Positions 6,316 to 15,086 are shown, counted from the stretch's first letter. The stretch is DNA of 41,492 bases from Methylobacterium ajmalii (GCF_016613415.1 NZ_JACWCT010000134.1:1-41492); one strand, 5' to 3'. A program made the numbers and translations. The notes: generated by a model from the letters alone, not told the origin.

Positions 6316-7659
6316 TCACAGCATGTATCCGATATCTGAGGATCCGGTTGGATAGGCGAACATCGTGGATTTCAGATCGTCGGCCGTCAGCCCATGCCGG
6401 ATCGCCAGGGCGAAGACGTTGATGGTCTCGTCCACGTGCGGGCCAACGAGATGGGCTCCCAGGATGCGCCCGGTCCCTTCCTCGACCACCGTCTTGTAGC
6501 CGTAGACCCGTTCGGCTTCGCGCCGCGCCGTGAACCAGCCCGAGGTGAACTCGGACTTGATGCGGACGCGCAGGCCGCTCTCCCGAGCTGCGGCTTCCGA
6601 CATGCCGACCGCTGCGATGGGAGGCGAGGTGAAGGCGACACTCGGCACGCCCGTGTAGTCCGGCTTCGCGTGATTGCCTTCGAGCAGGTTGGCGGCGGCG
6701 ACCTTCGCATCGTGACTCGACACGGGCGTAAGCGGCGGCCCGACCAGCGCGGCATCCCCGGCCGCGTAGATCGCGGGGTTCGTGACGCTCTGAAGGTACT
6801 CGTTCAGCTTGAGCCGTCCGTGCTCGACCGTGACATCGGCGGTGGCCAGATTGAGCTTGTCGAGCGCGGGCCTGCGCCCGGCTGCGTGGACGACGAGATC
6901 GGCTTCGAAGGTCTCCTGGCCCGCGTCGGAGGATGCCTCGACCCGGAAGATGTCACCAGCCCGCTGGATCGCCGTGACGGTCGTCCGGGTGCGCACATCG
7001 ACGCCCATCCCGTCGAACGCTTTCATGAGCCAACCGACGAGATCGGGGTCGAACTGCAGGAGCATCCGCTCTCCCCGCTGAAGCACCGTGACTTGTGCCC
7101 CGGCTCGTGCCGCGATGCGCGCGAACTCGGCCGCGATGTAGCCGCCACCGACAAGGACGATGCGAGACGGTAGGTGCTCCAGAGCAAGGAACTCCTCGCT
7201 CGTCGCCAGATGCTCCTCGCCAGGAATGCCGAGTGGCACCGGCACTGCCCCAGCCGCGATCAGGATGTGCCGTGCCTGGATCGCCGTTCCGGCGACATCG
7301 AGCGTGGTGCGGCCCGTGAACCGGGCCTCGCCGTGGAAAGTGTCGATGTCCTTGTCGGCATACCGGTGCTCGTTCTTCACCGGCACCGGATCTGTGAAGG
7401 TGCGCTTGAAGGCGATCAGGTCAGGCCAGTCGATCCGCACATCTCCGACGATGCCATGACCGCGCATTCGCCCTGCGGCGTCGATCACCTCGGCTCCCGC
7501 GATGAGCATCTTCTTCGGGTCGCAGCCCCGAAGTGCGCAGGTGCCGCCGAATGGCTTGTGGTCAATCACGGCGACATTCCAGCCTGCACCACGAACACGC
7601 ATGGCCGCGACCATGGCCGCCGTGCCGGTGCCGATGATCGCGAGATCATAGATTTTCAT
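6316..7659 (-). CDS. MerA/glutathione-reductase-like FAD disulfide oxidoreductase
   Basis: The 447-residue protein has the two-dinucleotide-fold architecture of the class I flavoprotein disulfide reductases. The FAD motif GTGTAA is at residues 10-15, the redox pair in GGTCALRGCDPKK at Cys41 and Cys46, and GGGYIAAE for NAD(P)H in mid-protein. The family's usual C-terminal His-x4-Glu active-site motif (HPTxxE) is missing: the end reads YPTGSSDIGYML. There is no C-terminal Cys pair either, so it is not a second MerA. Strong GGAGGA ribosome-binding site before the ATG at 7659. It converges on merR with only 3 bases between stops. Reduction of an unknown thiol or disulfide during mercury stress is an inference. 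Confidence 0.85.
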   Translation of the reverse strand: MKIYDLAIIGTGTAAMVAAMRVRGAGWNVAVIDHKPFGGTCALRGCDPKKMLIAGAEVIDAAGRMRGHGIVGDVRIDWPDLIAFKRTFTDPVPVKNEHRYADKDIDTFHGEARFTGRTTLDVAGTAIQARHILIAAGAVPVPLGIPGEEHLATSEEFLALEHLPSRIVLVGGGYIAAEFARIAARAGAQVTVLQRGERMLLQFDPDLVGWLMKAFDGMGVDVRTRTTVTAIQRAGDIFRVEASSDAGQETFEADLVVHAAGRRPALDKLNLATADVTVEHGRLKLNEYLQSVTNPAIYAAGDAALVGPPLTPVSSHDAKVAAANLLEGNHAKPDYTGVPSVAFTSPPIAAVGMSEAAARESGLRVRIKSEFTSGWFTARREAERVYGYKTVVEEGTGRILGAHLVGPHVDETINVFALAIRHGLTADDLKSTMFAYPTGSSDIGYML

Positions 7660-7955
7660 GTCGGGTCCTCCAGCATTCTGAAGGACAACAAATCTGGAGT
7701 TGGTATAGGTTCCGGGCGATTACATTCTGCCTTTTGCGCTGGACACCGTCATCGACGTTCTCAAGGCCTCGGTCACGGCCTTTCTCTTGTCGGTCGGCGG
7801 GTGCGCCCGGCTCTGGTTGAGGTCCGCAGACGTCGGCCCGCATCGTCATCGTCGCCCCGCCCCGTGTCTGCGAACGCTCGCGAGATCGAAGCAGGGCCGA
7901 CAACGTTCTGCACCTGCCTATCATTTCGTGCCACGACCCCGTGTTCAGGATTTAA
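7660..7955. other. Gene-free spacer left of the IS5 element
   Basis: No complete gene is supported here. On the plus strand an open frame from about 7709 runs into the insertion sequence and begins with a hydrophobic stretch (about 7718-7800), so it may be a scrap of a gene broken by the insertion, but I cannot name it. No clear MerR-type promoter is seen before the flavoprotein gene at 7659. Confidence 0.3.
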
Positions 7956-8806
7956 GAGCGCCTAACAAAACCATCGTTCGATGAAGCGCCAGACGATGAG
8001 GGCTGCGGCCAGCGTGGAGAAGGCGAGATGGATGTCGTGCCGCCGCTCGTAGCGGATGGCGAGGCGACGGAACTGGGCGAACCACGCCAGCGTGCGCTCG
8101 ACGACCCACCTGCGACGTCCCAGCCGCTGGCTTCTCTCGATCCCGCGCCGGGCGATGCGGGGCTGGATGCGGCGGCGGGTCAGCGCCTGACGACAGCGGC
8201 GGTGGTCGTAGGCCTTGTCGGCGTGCAGCTTCAAGGGACGCTTGCGCGGCGGTCCCCAGCATGAGCGGATCGGCGGGACGGCATCCACGACCGCCTCCAG
8301 CATTCGGCTGTCATGGACGTTCGCCCCCGTCAGCTTCAGAGCGAGGGGGATGCCCTTCGCATCGGTGAGGATGTGGCGCTTCGTGCCCGGCTTGCCCCGA
8401 TCGGTCGGGTTCGGGCCCGTCGCCGGGCCCCCCTTTTGGCGGCAATCGAGGCGCTGTCGAGGGAAGCTCGACTAAAGTCGATGCCGTTCTGGCGACCGAG
8501 CCGGTCGAGAAGCGCGTGCTGCAGACGGTCCCACACTCCGGCCTTCTGCCAATCCCGCAAGCGCCGCCAGCAGGTCATCCCCGAGCCACAGCCCATCTCC
8601 CGGGGCAGCAACTCCCACGGCGCGCCCGAGCGCAGCACGAAGAGGATCCCCGTCAGTGCCGCGCGGTCGGAGGTTCGAGGCCGACCGCCCTTCGGCTTGG
8701 CCCGTTCAGGCGGCAGAAGCGGTGCGATCTCGGCCCACAGGCCATCGGGAAGGAGCGGTCTCGCCATCTCCACCCAACGCGCCAAACCCGGTTTTGTTAG
8801 AGGCTC
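7956..8806 (-). mobile_element. IS5-family (IS427-group-like) insertion sequence
   Basis: The element is about 851 bp. Its ends are near-perfect inverted repeats: GAGCGCCTAACAAAACC on the left and, read inward from the right, GAGCCTCTAACAAAACC. The flanks TAA (7953-7955) and TAA (8807-8809) may be a 3-bp target duplication; a 2-bp TA duplication is also possible. It carries one transposase gene in two overlapping frames. It separates the mer locus from the YPC-ATPase operon and lies just after the MFS stop codon. Confidence 0.9.
7962..8767 (-). CDS. IS5-family transposase, two frames joined by -1 shift
   Basis: The first frame starts at 8767 (MARPLLPDGLWAEIAPLL) and carries the N-terminal DUF4096-like part and the first catalytic Asp (ASLDSAS). 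The second frame carries the other DDE residues (HADKAYD, then RRRWVVERTLAW) and ends in the terminal repeat. The frames meet at an A4G6 run on the minus strand (8428-8437), a slippery sequence where a -1 slip restores the reading frame, as known for the IS427 group of IS5. The element may therefore be functional rather than a pseudogene. Confidence 0.85.
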
Positions 8807-8832
8807 TAAAGGGCGTAAGGCAGGGAGACACG

Positions 8833-10044
8833 TTATCCTCGGGCTTCCGTGGCTGGCCGGGTCTCTGCTCGGAAGAGCCGGATTGCGGTGATGGCAAGCG
8901 CCAGTTCCGCGGCCGCGAACAGCGCCAGGGCAATCCCGAAGTCGTAGCGAAGCGCCCAGCCGAAGAGCAGGCTGCCCACTCCAAACCCGACGAAGAGGAG
9001 ACAGACGTTCAGGCCCATGGCCTGCCCCGGGCGCTTGCCGCCGAACGCCGTGACGATGCCGGCGAGGAGGGGCTGGGTCATGTCGTAGCCGAGGGATAGG
9101 ACCGTCACCGCCAGCGCCGCCGGGAGCAGGGGCGCGTCGAGGATCAGCGCCGCCGCCGCGAGCGAACCCAGGAGGAGCCCAAGCGGCAGGAGGCGGCCGC
9201 GGCCCTGCCGATCCGCCATCCGGCCGATGAACGGGCCGAGCAGGAGCCCAGGAATGCCGTAACCCAAGAGGGCGAGGCCGACCCCCATTGGACCTAGGCC
9301 GTAGCGTCGCTCGAAATACAGCCCGAGCCAGGTGAACACGCCGGAGTGGAACATCGAGTTCAGCAGGACGGTGGCGTAGGTGCGCCGCCCGCGTGAGGAA
9401 GCCAGAAGATCCCGATACCCGCGTACCAACATACCGAGGCTTGCCGCGTTCGACGTTGCGCCTGGGATGATTCCGCGGGCCGGTATGAGAACGAACAGGA
9501 TCGCCGCCCCTGCCGCCCCGACGGCCAGGAAGAGGCCGCGCCATCCGAGATAGGGTTCGAGCAGCGCGCCGAAGGTCGATCCGAAGGCCATGCCGCCGGC
9601 CATGGCGCCGAAGAGCCAGCCGAGGGGGCGCCCGCGTCGCTCGTAGGGGAAAAGCCGGGCGACGAGGACGAGCGCCAGCGGAACGACGCCGCTCGCCCCG
9701 AGCCCGGTCAGTACCCGCCAAAACGCGAGTTGCTCGACGGACCCAGCCGTGGTGGTCAGGACGCTCAGTACGGCGAAGGCCGTCAGGGAGGCCGCCATGA
9801 TGCGCCAGATGCCGAGGCGGTCCGCCAGGAGGCCGTAGACCAGCGTCGCCACCCCGTACGGGACCAGATAGGCCGGCACGATCAGGCCGACCCTCTCCGG
9901 CGAGGTCCCGAACGCCGCCCCGAGCTGCGGCAGGATCGGGGCGACCATGAACGCCTGGAAGAAGATGACGAAGGTGGCGGCCGCAAGCAGCCGAAGCAGG
10001 CGCTCCAGCTGGATATCCGGCAAGTCGGGTGTCGCTGACATCAT
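8833..10044 (-). CDS. MFS transporter in metal operon
   Basis: This is a 403-residue major facilitator with about 12 hydrophobic segments. The loop-2 signature is seen as GLLADRLGIWR and the matching loop-8 motif as IGRMADRQGRGRL. The ATG at 10044 overlaps the stop of the HMA gene as ATGA. It is the last gene of the leftward operon starting at the MerR-HMA regulator, so it may export a metal complex or a metal-related small molecule; the family gives no substrate. An IS5 element sits 26 bases after its stop. Confidence 0.85.
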   Translation of the reverse strand: MMSATPDLPDIQLERLLRLLAAATFVIFFQAFMVAPILPQLGAAFGTSPERVGLIVPAYLVPYGVATLVYGLLADRLGIWRIMAASLTAFAVLSVLTTTAGSVEQLAFWRVLTGLGASGVVPLALVLVARLFPYERRGRPLGWLFGAMAGGMAFGSTFGALLEPYLGWRGLFLAVGAAGAAILFVLIPARGIIPGATSNAASLGMLVRGYRDLLASSRGRRTYATVLLNSMFHSGVFTWLGLYFERRYGLGPMGVGLALLGYGIPGLLLGPFIGRMADRQGRGRLLPLGLLLGSLAAAALILDAPLLPAALAVTVLSLGYDMTQPLLAGIVTAFGGKRPGQAMGLNVCLLFVGFGVGSLLFGWALRYDFGIALALFAAAELALAITAIRLFRAETRPATEARG

Positions 10045-10286
10045 GCCCGGGCCTCCTCGCTCTCGAACCCTTTGTCCGCGAGGGCCGACCGGATCTCTGC
10101 AGGCCCGACCCGGGACGGCTCGAAGCGGACGGAGGCACGCTTGCGCCGGGCGCTGGACTTCGCCTGCCGGACGCCGGGTACGGCCAGGAGCGCGTCCCGC
10201 ACCTTCTCGGCGCAGCCGTCGCACATCATGCCCGGCACGGACAGCGTGACCTCCGTGAGAGGGGCGTTCGTGTCGTTGCTCATCAT
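10041..10286 (-). CDS. HMA-domain metallochaperone
   Basis: The 81-residue cytosolic protein is a single heavy-metal-associated domain with the motif VPGMMCDGCAEKVRDAL, the CxxC that binds soft metals in CopZ-type chaperones. The second half has a basic stretch (SSARRKRASVRF), unusual for a copper chaperone. Start: two ATGs in tandem at 10286 and 10283, with GGAAG upstream; an in-frame TTG at 10295 is less likely. It lies between the CcdA-like gene and the MFS gene and probably passes the metal to the ATPase of the operon. Confidence 0.85.
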   Translation of the reverse strand: MMSNDTNAPLTEVTLSVPGMMCDGCAEKVRDALLAVPGVRQAKSSARRKRASVRFEPSRVGPAEIRSALADKGFESEEARA

Positions 10287-10298
10287 GACTTCCAAGGT

Positions 10299-10979
10299 TC
10301 AGACAAGGTCCGCGTAGACCTGGGCGTAGTAGGCGCCGACCATGAGAAGGGCCCCGCCGCTGAAGATTTGCAGGGTCCGGCCCCATAGGCCGAGGCGCGC
10401 CAGCCGCGTGACGGCCCCTCCGGCCACCCCAGCGGCCAGGAACGGCAGACCCCGGCCGAGGCCGAACACGAAGGCGAGCAGGATGCCCCGTCCCAGGTCC
10501 CCGTCAGACGCGGCGACCGTAAGCAGGAGAAGCAGGGGCGCCACCGAGGTGCCGACGCTGAACACCAGCCCGTAGGCGAAGGCGCCGAAGAGGCCGGGCC
10601 GGCGCCAGGCGGTGAGACCGTCGATGCGCATCCGGGGCCACAGGAACGCCAGCAGCGCCGACGCGAACGAGAGGAGGGCCATGAAGAGGGCCCAACCCCT
10701 GCCGAACGCCTCGGTGGCCAGGGCGCCGAGATGGCCCGCCACCGCTCCGAGAACGGCGAGGCTCAGGACGATTCCGGCGAAGAAGGCTCCGGCGACCTGA
10801 AGCCCTGAGCGTCGCGATCCGGCCTCGGAGGCGCTCGCCACGCTGGCGAGGCCGAGCCCCACCGGTAGCGTGCAGGGGCAGACCGCGCTGGCCAGGAGCC
10901 CCGCCAGGAAGGTGACCCACAGCGCCGCGGGTCCGCCAACGCCGGACGCGAGCGGCTGGATCAGTCCTTCGAGCGTCAC
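10299..10979 (-). CDS. CcdA/DsbD-like membrane thiol-electron carrier
   Basis: The 226-residue protein has about six hydrophobic helices. The motif ASAVCPCTLPVGLGL in the first helix has the Cys-x-Cys-x-x-Pro pattern near the redox Cys of CcdA/DsbD proteins, which carry electrons across the inner membrane to periplasmic thiols. The second redox Cys of classic CcdA is not evident in the later helices, so the chemistry may differ. The GTG start overlaps the stop of the MerP-like gene (GTGA). Next to a periplasmic CxxC protein it may keep that protein reduced or take part in metal transfer. CcdA-like proteins are often seen beside metal ATPases. Confidence 0.78.
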   Translation of the reverse strand: MTLEGLIQPLASGVGGPAALWVTFLAGLLASAVCPCTLPVGLGLASVASASEAGSRRSGLQVAGAFFAGIVLSLAVLGAVAGHLGALATEAFGRGWALFMALLSFASALLAFLWPRMRIDGLTAWRRPGLFGAFAYGLVFSVGTSVAPLLLLLTVAASDGDLGRGILLAFVFGLGRGLPFLAAGVAGGAVTRLARLGLWGRTLQIFSGGALLMVGAYYAQVYADLV

Positions 10980-11323
10980 GGTTCGAGAACCGGAGTGCCG
11001 GGCTTATAGCCGAGGCCGACGATGGCGGTGCTCACCCGGCCGAGGAGAAAGACCTTTCCGGACGCGTAGGTTACGCGGAGCGAACGGTGGACGAAGTCGA
11101 TCTCGGCGTCGGTGACCCCGTCGACCTTCCTGACGGCCTTCTTGATGGAGGCGGCACAGGAAAGGCAGACCATTCCTTCGACCGGGATGGTCGCGACCTT
11201 TAGGCCGGTGGCCCGCACCGACATGGGCGGCGGATCCTCGACGGCTTGCGCCAGGTTTGCCGTCACGAGCGACATCAAGGCGGCGGAGAGCGCAGCGGCC
11301 ACGCCCGAACGCTGGTTTTTCAT
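10976..11323 (-). CDS. MerP-like periplasmic HMA protein
   Basis: The 115-residue protein has a signal peptide (residues 1 to about 27, ending AQA) and one HMA domain with the metal motif VEGMVCLSCAASIKKAV. This is the layout of MerP, but the sequence around the motif differs from the MerP at 3344-3682. The ATG at 11323 begins the signal sequence (MKNQRSGVAAALSAALMSL). It lies 14 bases after the ATPase stop and overlaps the CcdA-like gene. A periplasmic metal acceptor or donor for the operon's ATPase is the likely role. Confidence 0.85.
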   Translation of the reverse strand: MKNQRSGVAAALSAALMSLVTANLAQAVEDPPPMSVRATGLKVATIPVEGMVCLSCAASIKKAVRKVDGVTDAEIDFVHRSLRVTYASGKVFLLGRVSTAIVGLGYKPGTPVLEP

Positions 11324-11337
11324 CGAGTGAGCTCCTC

Positions 11338-13788
11338 TCAGGTCAGGTTGCTGCGTGACGCCTCGGGCACGTGACCGACGTTCATGATCGCGCCGAGGAA
11401 GAGGCCCGGTTGTCCCCAAAGCGAGTTGAGGAAGATCGCGGTGACGCTGACAGCCATGGCGACCATCGCCCAGATCGGGTTGACCAGGCCGGTGGCGGCC
11501 ACCGGGATGCCGATCCCGTTGAAGGCGAAGGCCAGCCAGACGTTCTGGAGCATCTTGGCGTAGCTGCGGCGGCTGATCCGGCGAGCGACCGGTAGGGCTG
11601 CAAGGCGGTTCGACAGGATGATGATGTCGGCGGCCTCGATGGCGATCTCCGTGCCGCCGCCCATGGCGATGCCGACGTTGGCCTGCATCAGCGCAGGGGC
11701 GTCGTTGATGCCGTCGCCGACCATCGCGACCTTGCCCAAGACCTGGAACCCACGAACGATCTCGGCCTTGCCGTCGGGCAGCACCCCGGCATGGACCTCG
11801 TCGATGCCCGCTTCTGCGGCGATCCGACGTGCGGCCCGCTCGTTGTCTCCGGTGAGGAGAACCGTCCGCAGGCTCTCCTTGCGCAGGGCCGCGATGGCCT
11901 GCACGGCATCGGCGCGTAGCCTGTCGTCGAGGGCAAGCAGGCCGAGTAGGCGCCCGCCGCGTCCCACCACGATGACGGTGCGCCCAGCCTCTTCCAGGGC
12001 ACCGATGCGGAGCCGGGCGAACGAGAGGTCGATACCTTCGCCGGAAAGGAAGGCGGGGCTGCCGACCAGCACGTCGCCATCCCCGATCCGGGCTACGACC
12101 CCCTTGCCCGGAATAGCCTCGAACGCGTCGACCTCCGGAGGCACGGCACCGTGCCCAAAGGCGGCCTTGACCACGGCTTGGGCTAACGGGTGCTCGGAGG
12201 AGGCTTCGGCCGCGGCGGCGAGGGCCACGAGCTCGGCCTCGGTGCCTGCAAACGCCTCAACCTCGCGAACCACGGGCCGGCCCTGGGTTAGGGTCCCGGT
12301 CTTGTCGAGCACGATGGTGTCGACGAGGCGGTAGCCCTGGAAGGCCTCGCCCGTCCGCATCAGGATGCCGTGCCCAGCGGCCTCTCCGGCACCCCGCACG
12401 ATGGAGAGCGGGGCCGAGATGCCGACCGCGCACGGGTATCCCATCACCAGGACGCTGAGGCCCGCGAACACGGCCCGCGCGATGTCTGCCTCACCACCGA
12501 GGAGCCAGGTGCCGGTAAGCCAACCCGTGAAGGCGAGTGCGGCCACCATGAGCACGGCCGGGGTGTAGACCTGCAGCACCCGGTCGACGAGATGGAGCAG
12601 GCCGGGCTTGAGGGCGCGGGCGTCCTCGACCTCGCGGATGACCTTCTGCAGGAAGCTCCCGGCCCCGACCGCCGTCACGCGAACCAGCAGGGTGCCGGTG
12701 CCGTTGATCGAGCCGCCGATGACAGCGTCGCCTTCGGTGCGTTCGACCGGGATGGGCTCGCCGGTCACGAGGGCCTGGTCGACGGCGGAGCGCCCAGAGG
12801 CAACTGTGCCGTCGACGGGTACACGCTCCCCGGGGCGGATGCGGACGAGGTCGCCAACCGTCACCGCTTCCAGCGGAAGGTTCTGCTCCAGGCCGTCTCG
12901 GACCACGCGGGCAGTCTCGGGTTGTAGGTCCAGGAGGCGCTTGACGGCTTGCGAGCTGCGCGTCTTGACGATGAGCGACAGCCACTCCGAAAAGATGTGG
13001 TAGGTCACGACCATCACCGTGACAGCGAAGAACGGGGCCGTCGGGTAGCCCGGCTGGTCGAGTACGAGCCCGATCACGCCGCCGGCCATGCCCGCGAAGG
13101 CGCCGATCTCCAGCAGGGCATGCTGATTGAGGATGCCCCGGCGCAGGGCCTGGAAGGCCATGTGCAGGATGTGGCGCCCGACCCCGAAGACGAGGATCAC
13201 GGCTAGCGCCGCGACGAGCCAGGGTGCAGACCTAGTGAGGTAGCCCTGCAGGTTCAGGTAGAGCAGGCCCAGCGCCAGCGCGGTCAATCCGGCGGTGCTG
13301 GCGACGGCAGCCACGAGGCTCGTCTTCTTCAGGACGAGGAACACCATCGCGCCGAGGCTGATGCAAACCAGAGCGGGCAGGTAGCCGATCCAGCCGAGTG
13401 TCGGATCCGCGATGATGGGGATGGAGGCGACGCTCAGGGAGACCGCGACTACGAAGCGGCGGCTCTCACGGACGAGGTCCTGCTCCTCCTCCTCGTAGGG
13501 CCGGACCTTACGCGGGTCCGAGATCGTGTAGCCGATGTCGCGCAGGATCCCGAGCAACGCCGCAGGGCGGGCGACGGCCGGATCGTACTCGACGAGCGCC
13601 TGCTCGTGCGTCAGGCTGACGGCGACGTGGTCGACGCCGCGCTGGCTGCCGAGCGCCTTCTCGATGGTGCCTGTGCAGAGCGAGCAGTGCAGGCCGCCGA
13701 TCCTGGCGCGGATGCGGGCTCGGTCGGGCCGGCTGGCCGGTTCCTCGCTCCAAAGCGGCGGTTCCAGATCGAGCATCGCTGAGGCCAT
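11338..13788 (-). CDS. P1B-type metal ATPase with YPC motif
   Basis: The 816-residue protein has an N-terminal HMA domain with CSLC (about residues 34-37), eight predicted membrane helices, the actuator TGEP, the phosphorylation site DKTGTLT, SEHPLA for nucleotide binding and the hinge GDGINDAP. The metal site in helix 6 reads MGYPCAVGIS: Tyr replaces the first Cys of the usual CPC. Helix 7 has FN and PVAAT and helix 8 has M..SV...NSL, which resemble but do not equal the copper (P1B-1) signature. The metal is therefore uncertain: Cu(I), Hg(II) or another soft ion. It follows the MerR-HMA regulator by 33 bases in the same operon. Confidence 0.92.
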   Translation of the reverse strand: MASAMLDLEPPLWSEEPASRPDRARIRARIGGLHCSLCTGTIEKALGSQRGVDHVAVSLTHEQALVEYDPAVARPAALLGILRDIGYTISDPRKVRPYEEEEQDLVRESRRFVVAVSLSVASIPIIADPTLGWIGYLPALVCISLGAMVFLVLKKTSLVAAVASTAGLTALALGLLYLNLQGYLTRSAPWLVAALAVILVFGVGRHILHMAFQALRRGILNQHALLEIGAFAGMAGGVIGLVLDQPGYPTAPFFAVTVMVVTYHIFSEWLSLIVKTRSSQAVKRLLDLQPETARVVRDGLEQNLPLEAVTVGDLVRIRPGERVPVDGTVASGRSAVDQALVTGEPIPVERTEGDAVIGGSINGTGTLLVRVTAVGAGSFLQKVIREVEDARALKPGLLHLVDRVLQVYTPAVLMVAALAFTGWLTGTWLLGGEADIARAVFAGLSVLVMGYPCAVGISAPLSIVRGAGEAAGHGILMRTGEAFQGYRLVDTIVLDKTGTLTQGRPVVREVEAFAGTEAELVALAAAAEASSEHPLAQAVVKAAFGHGAVPPEVDAFEAIPGKGVVARIGDGDVLVGSPAFLSGEGIDLSFARLRIGALEEAGRTVIVVGRGGRLLGLLALDDRLRADAVQAIAALRKESLRTVLLTGDNERAARRIAAEAGIDEVHAGVLPDGKAEIVRGFQVLGKVAMVGDGINDAPALMQANVGIAMGGGTEIAIEAADIIILSNRLAALPVARRISRRSYAKMLQNVWLAFAFNGIGIPVAATGLVNPIWAMVAMAVSVTAIFLNSLWGQPGLFLGAIMNVGHVPEASRSNLT

Positions 13789-13821
13789 CGGGTTGTCTCC
13801 AGACCACGTCGGATGAGCAGA

Positions 13822-14505
13822 TCAGGCCGGGTCGCGCGCCACGACGCGAAAGCCGCGCTTCTCGATCAGCGCGACGAGGCGGTCCTCGCTGGTGGTCGCG
13901 GGGTCGTAGAGAACGCGGGCGCGTCCCTCCTCGAACGAGACGTCGACGCTGCGGACGCCGGCATGGGCGTCCAGCAGCGAGCCGACCGAGGCGGCGCAGG
14001 ACGCGCATCGCAGGCCCACGACCTTCAGGGTGACGGTCTTCATGGTGGTGTCCTCTCTCGGTTCGTCGCATCCGCACGGCACTGGTCCGTGCTTCGGATC
14101 TTCCAGGGCTTCCAGGATGGTGCATCCCTCCAGGCCGCCGTGCCCGGGGCAGGAGGCGACGACCGCCTCCAATGCTGCGCGGACCCGCAGCAGCTCGGCG
14201 ATCCTCTCGTCCACCACGGCGATCTTATGCTCGGCCTGGGCGCGCACCTCCGCGCAGTCGGCGTTCGGGTTGGCGCGCAGGGCCAGGAGCTCCCGCGTCT
14301 CCTTCAGGGAGAACCCGATCCCCTGGGCCTGCCGTATGAAGCGGATGCGGGCGACCACCTCAGGTGCGTAAGTCCGGTATCCGGCCCCCTTGGCTGGCTG
14401 CTCGATCAAGCCCTTACGCTCGTAGAAGCGGATGGTCTCTACGCCTACGCCGGCGTCCCGGGCCGCTTTCCCAATGGTTAGATCCCTCATCGCCGTTCCC
14501 GTCAT
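13822..14505 (-). CDS. MerR-family regulator fused to HMA domain
   Basis: The protein is about 227 residues. Residues 5-75 form the MerR winged helix (LTIGKAARDAGVGVETIRFY), then a coiled dimerisation helix with Cys residues in the sensor positions (NADCAEV, VASCPGH, EGCTILE) and a further PCGC. From about residue 155 it continues into a complete HMA domain (VVGLRCASCAASVGSLL). Thus a metal sensor and a CxxC metal-binding domain are one chain. The ATG at 14505 is used; 14490 and a GTG at 14514 are alternatives. It is the first gene of its operon and a MerR-type promoter lies just upstream in the same direction, so it regulates itself. Confidence 0.88.
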   Translation of the reverse strand: MTGTAMRDLTIGKAARDAGVGVETIRFYERKGLIEQPAKGAGYRTYAPEVVARIRFIRQAQGIGFSLKETRELLALRANPNADCAEVRAQAEHKIAVVDERIAELLRVRAALEAVVASCPGHGGLEGCTILEALEDPKHGPVPCGCDEPREDTTMKTVTLKVVGLRCASCAASVGSLLDAHAGVRSVDVSFEEGRARVLYDPATTSEDRLVALIEKRGFRVVARDPA

Positions 14506-14520
14506 CGTAACCACTCCATC

Positions 14521-14552
14521 ACCCTACGGTCCGTACCATGGTACAGAGTCAA
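14521..14552 (-). promoter_or_regulatory. MerR-type promoter of the MerR-HMA/ATPase operon
   Basis: On the minus strand -35 TTGACT and a -10-like TAGGGT are 19 to 20 bases apart, and the spacer contains the perfect dyad GTACCATGGTAC (14533-14544). The long spacer and central dyad are the hallmark of MerR-controlled promoters. It precedes the regulator gene itself, so the whole operon, regulator included, would be induced by the metal. Confidence 0.75.
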
Positions 14553-14682
14553 GGGGCTTTCAGAGGGCGATGGCGTCTGTTGGTGCGGGATTACTTGCTC
14601 AAGGACCGGAACGACACCGCGTCAGTTTCGGGTATAGTTTCAGAGGTGCCCAAATGCATTTCAAGGAAGTCAGCACACATGC

Positions 14683-15086
14683 TACGACGAGGGGAAGCAG
14701 TACGGCACCCACGTCGACGACGCCTTGATGCAGGGTATGCGCACCGACGTGTCCTTCACGCTCTTCCTGGCCGAGCCCGAGAGCTACGTAGGGGCGAGTT
14801 GGTCATCGAGACGAGCGCTGGCGAGCAGCCCTTCAAGCTATCGGCCGTCTCGATGGTGATCTACCCTTCGACCACCCTGCACCGCGTCGCGCCGGTCGAG
14901 AGTGGGATGCGGGTTGCGGCGGTGGGCTGGGCGCGTAGCTACGTGCGCAGTGCGGAGAACCGCGAGATCTTGTTCGACCTGGAAACGTTGCGCCGCGATC
15001 TGTTCACCCGAGAGGGCAAGACGGGTGCCTTCGACTTTCTCTCGAAGTGCAGCGCCAACCTGCTGCGTCTTTGGGCGGAAGACTGA
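14683..15086 (+). pseudogene. PiuC/YbiX-type Fe(II)/2OG hydroxylase, 5'-truncated and frameshifted
   Basis: The frame from 14683 reads YDEGKQYGTHVDDALMQGM, containing the HxD iron ligands of PKHD-type hydroxylases. At the G-run 14791-14794 one base is missing; the +1-shifted frame then continues ELVIETSAGEQPFKLSAVSM and TLHRVAPVESGMRVA to LFDLETLRRDL, the C-terminal half of the family. The first third of the gene is absent. In the source genome such proteins sit beside TonB siderophore receptors. Here it is a broken leftover. Confidence 0.8.

Noticed and set aside
14538..14682. Coding sequence before the PiuC remnant
   Set aside because: The frame is open but shows no similarity to the missing first third of the hydroxylase and no protein-like pattern.
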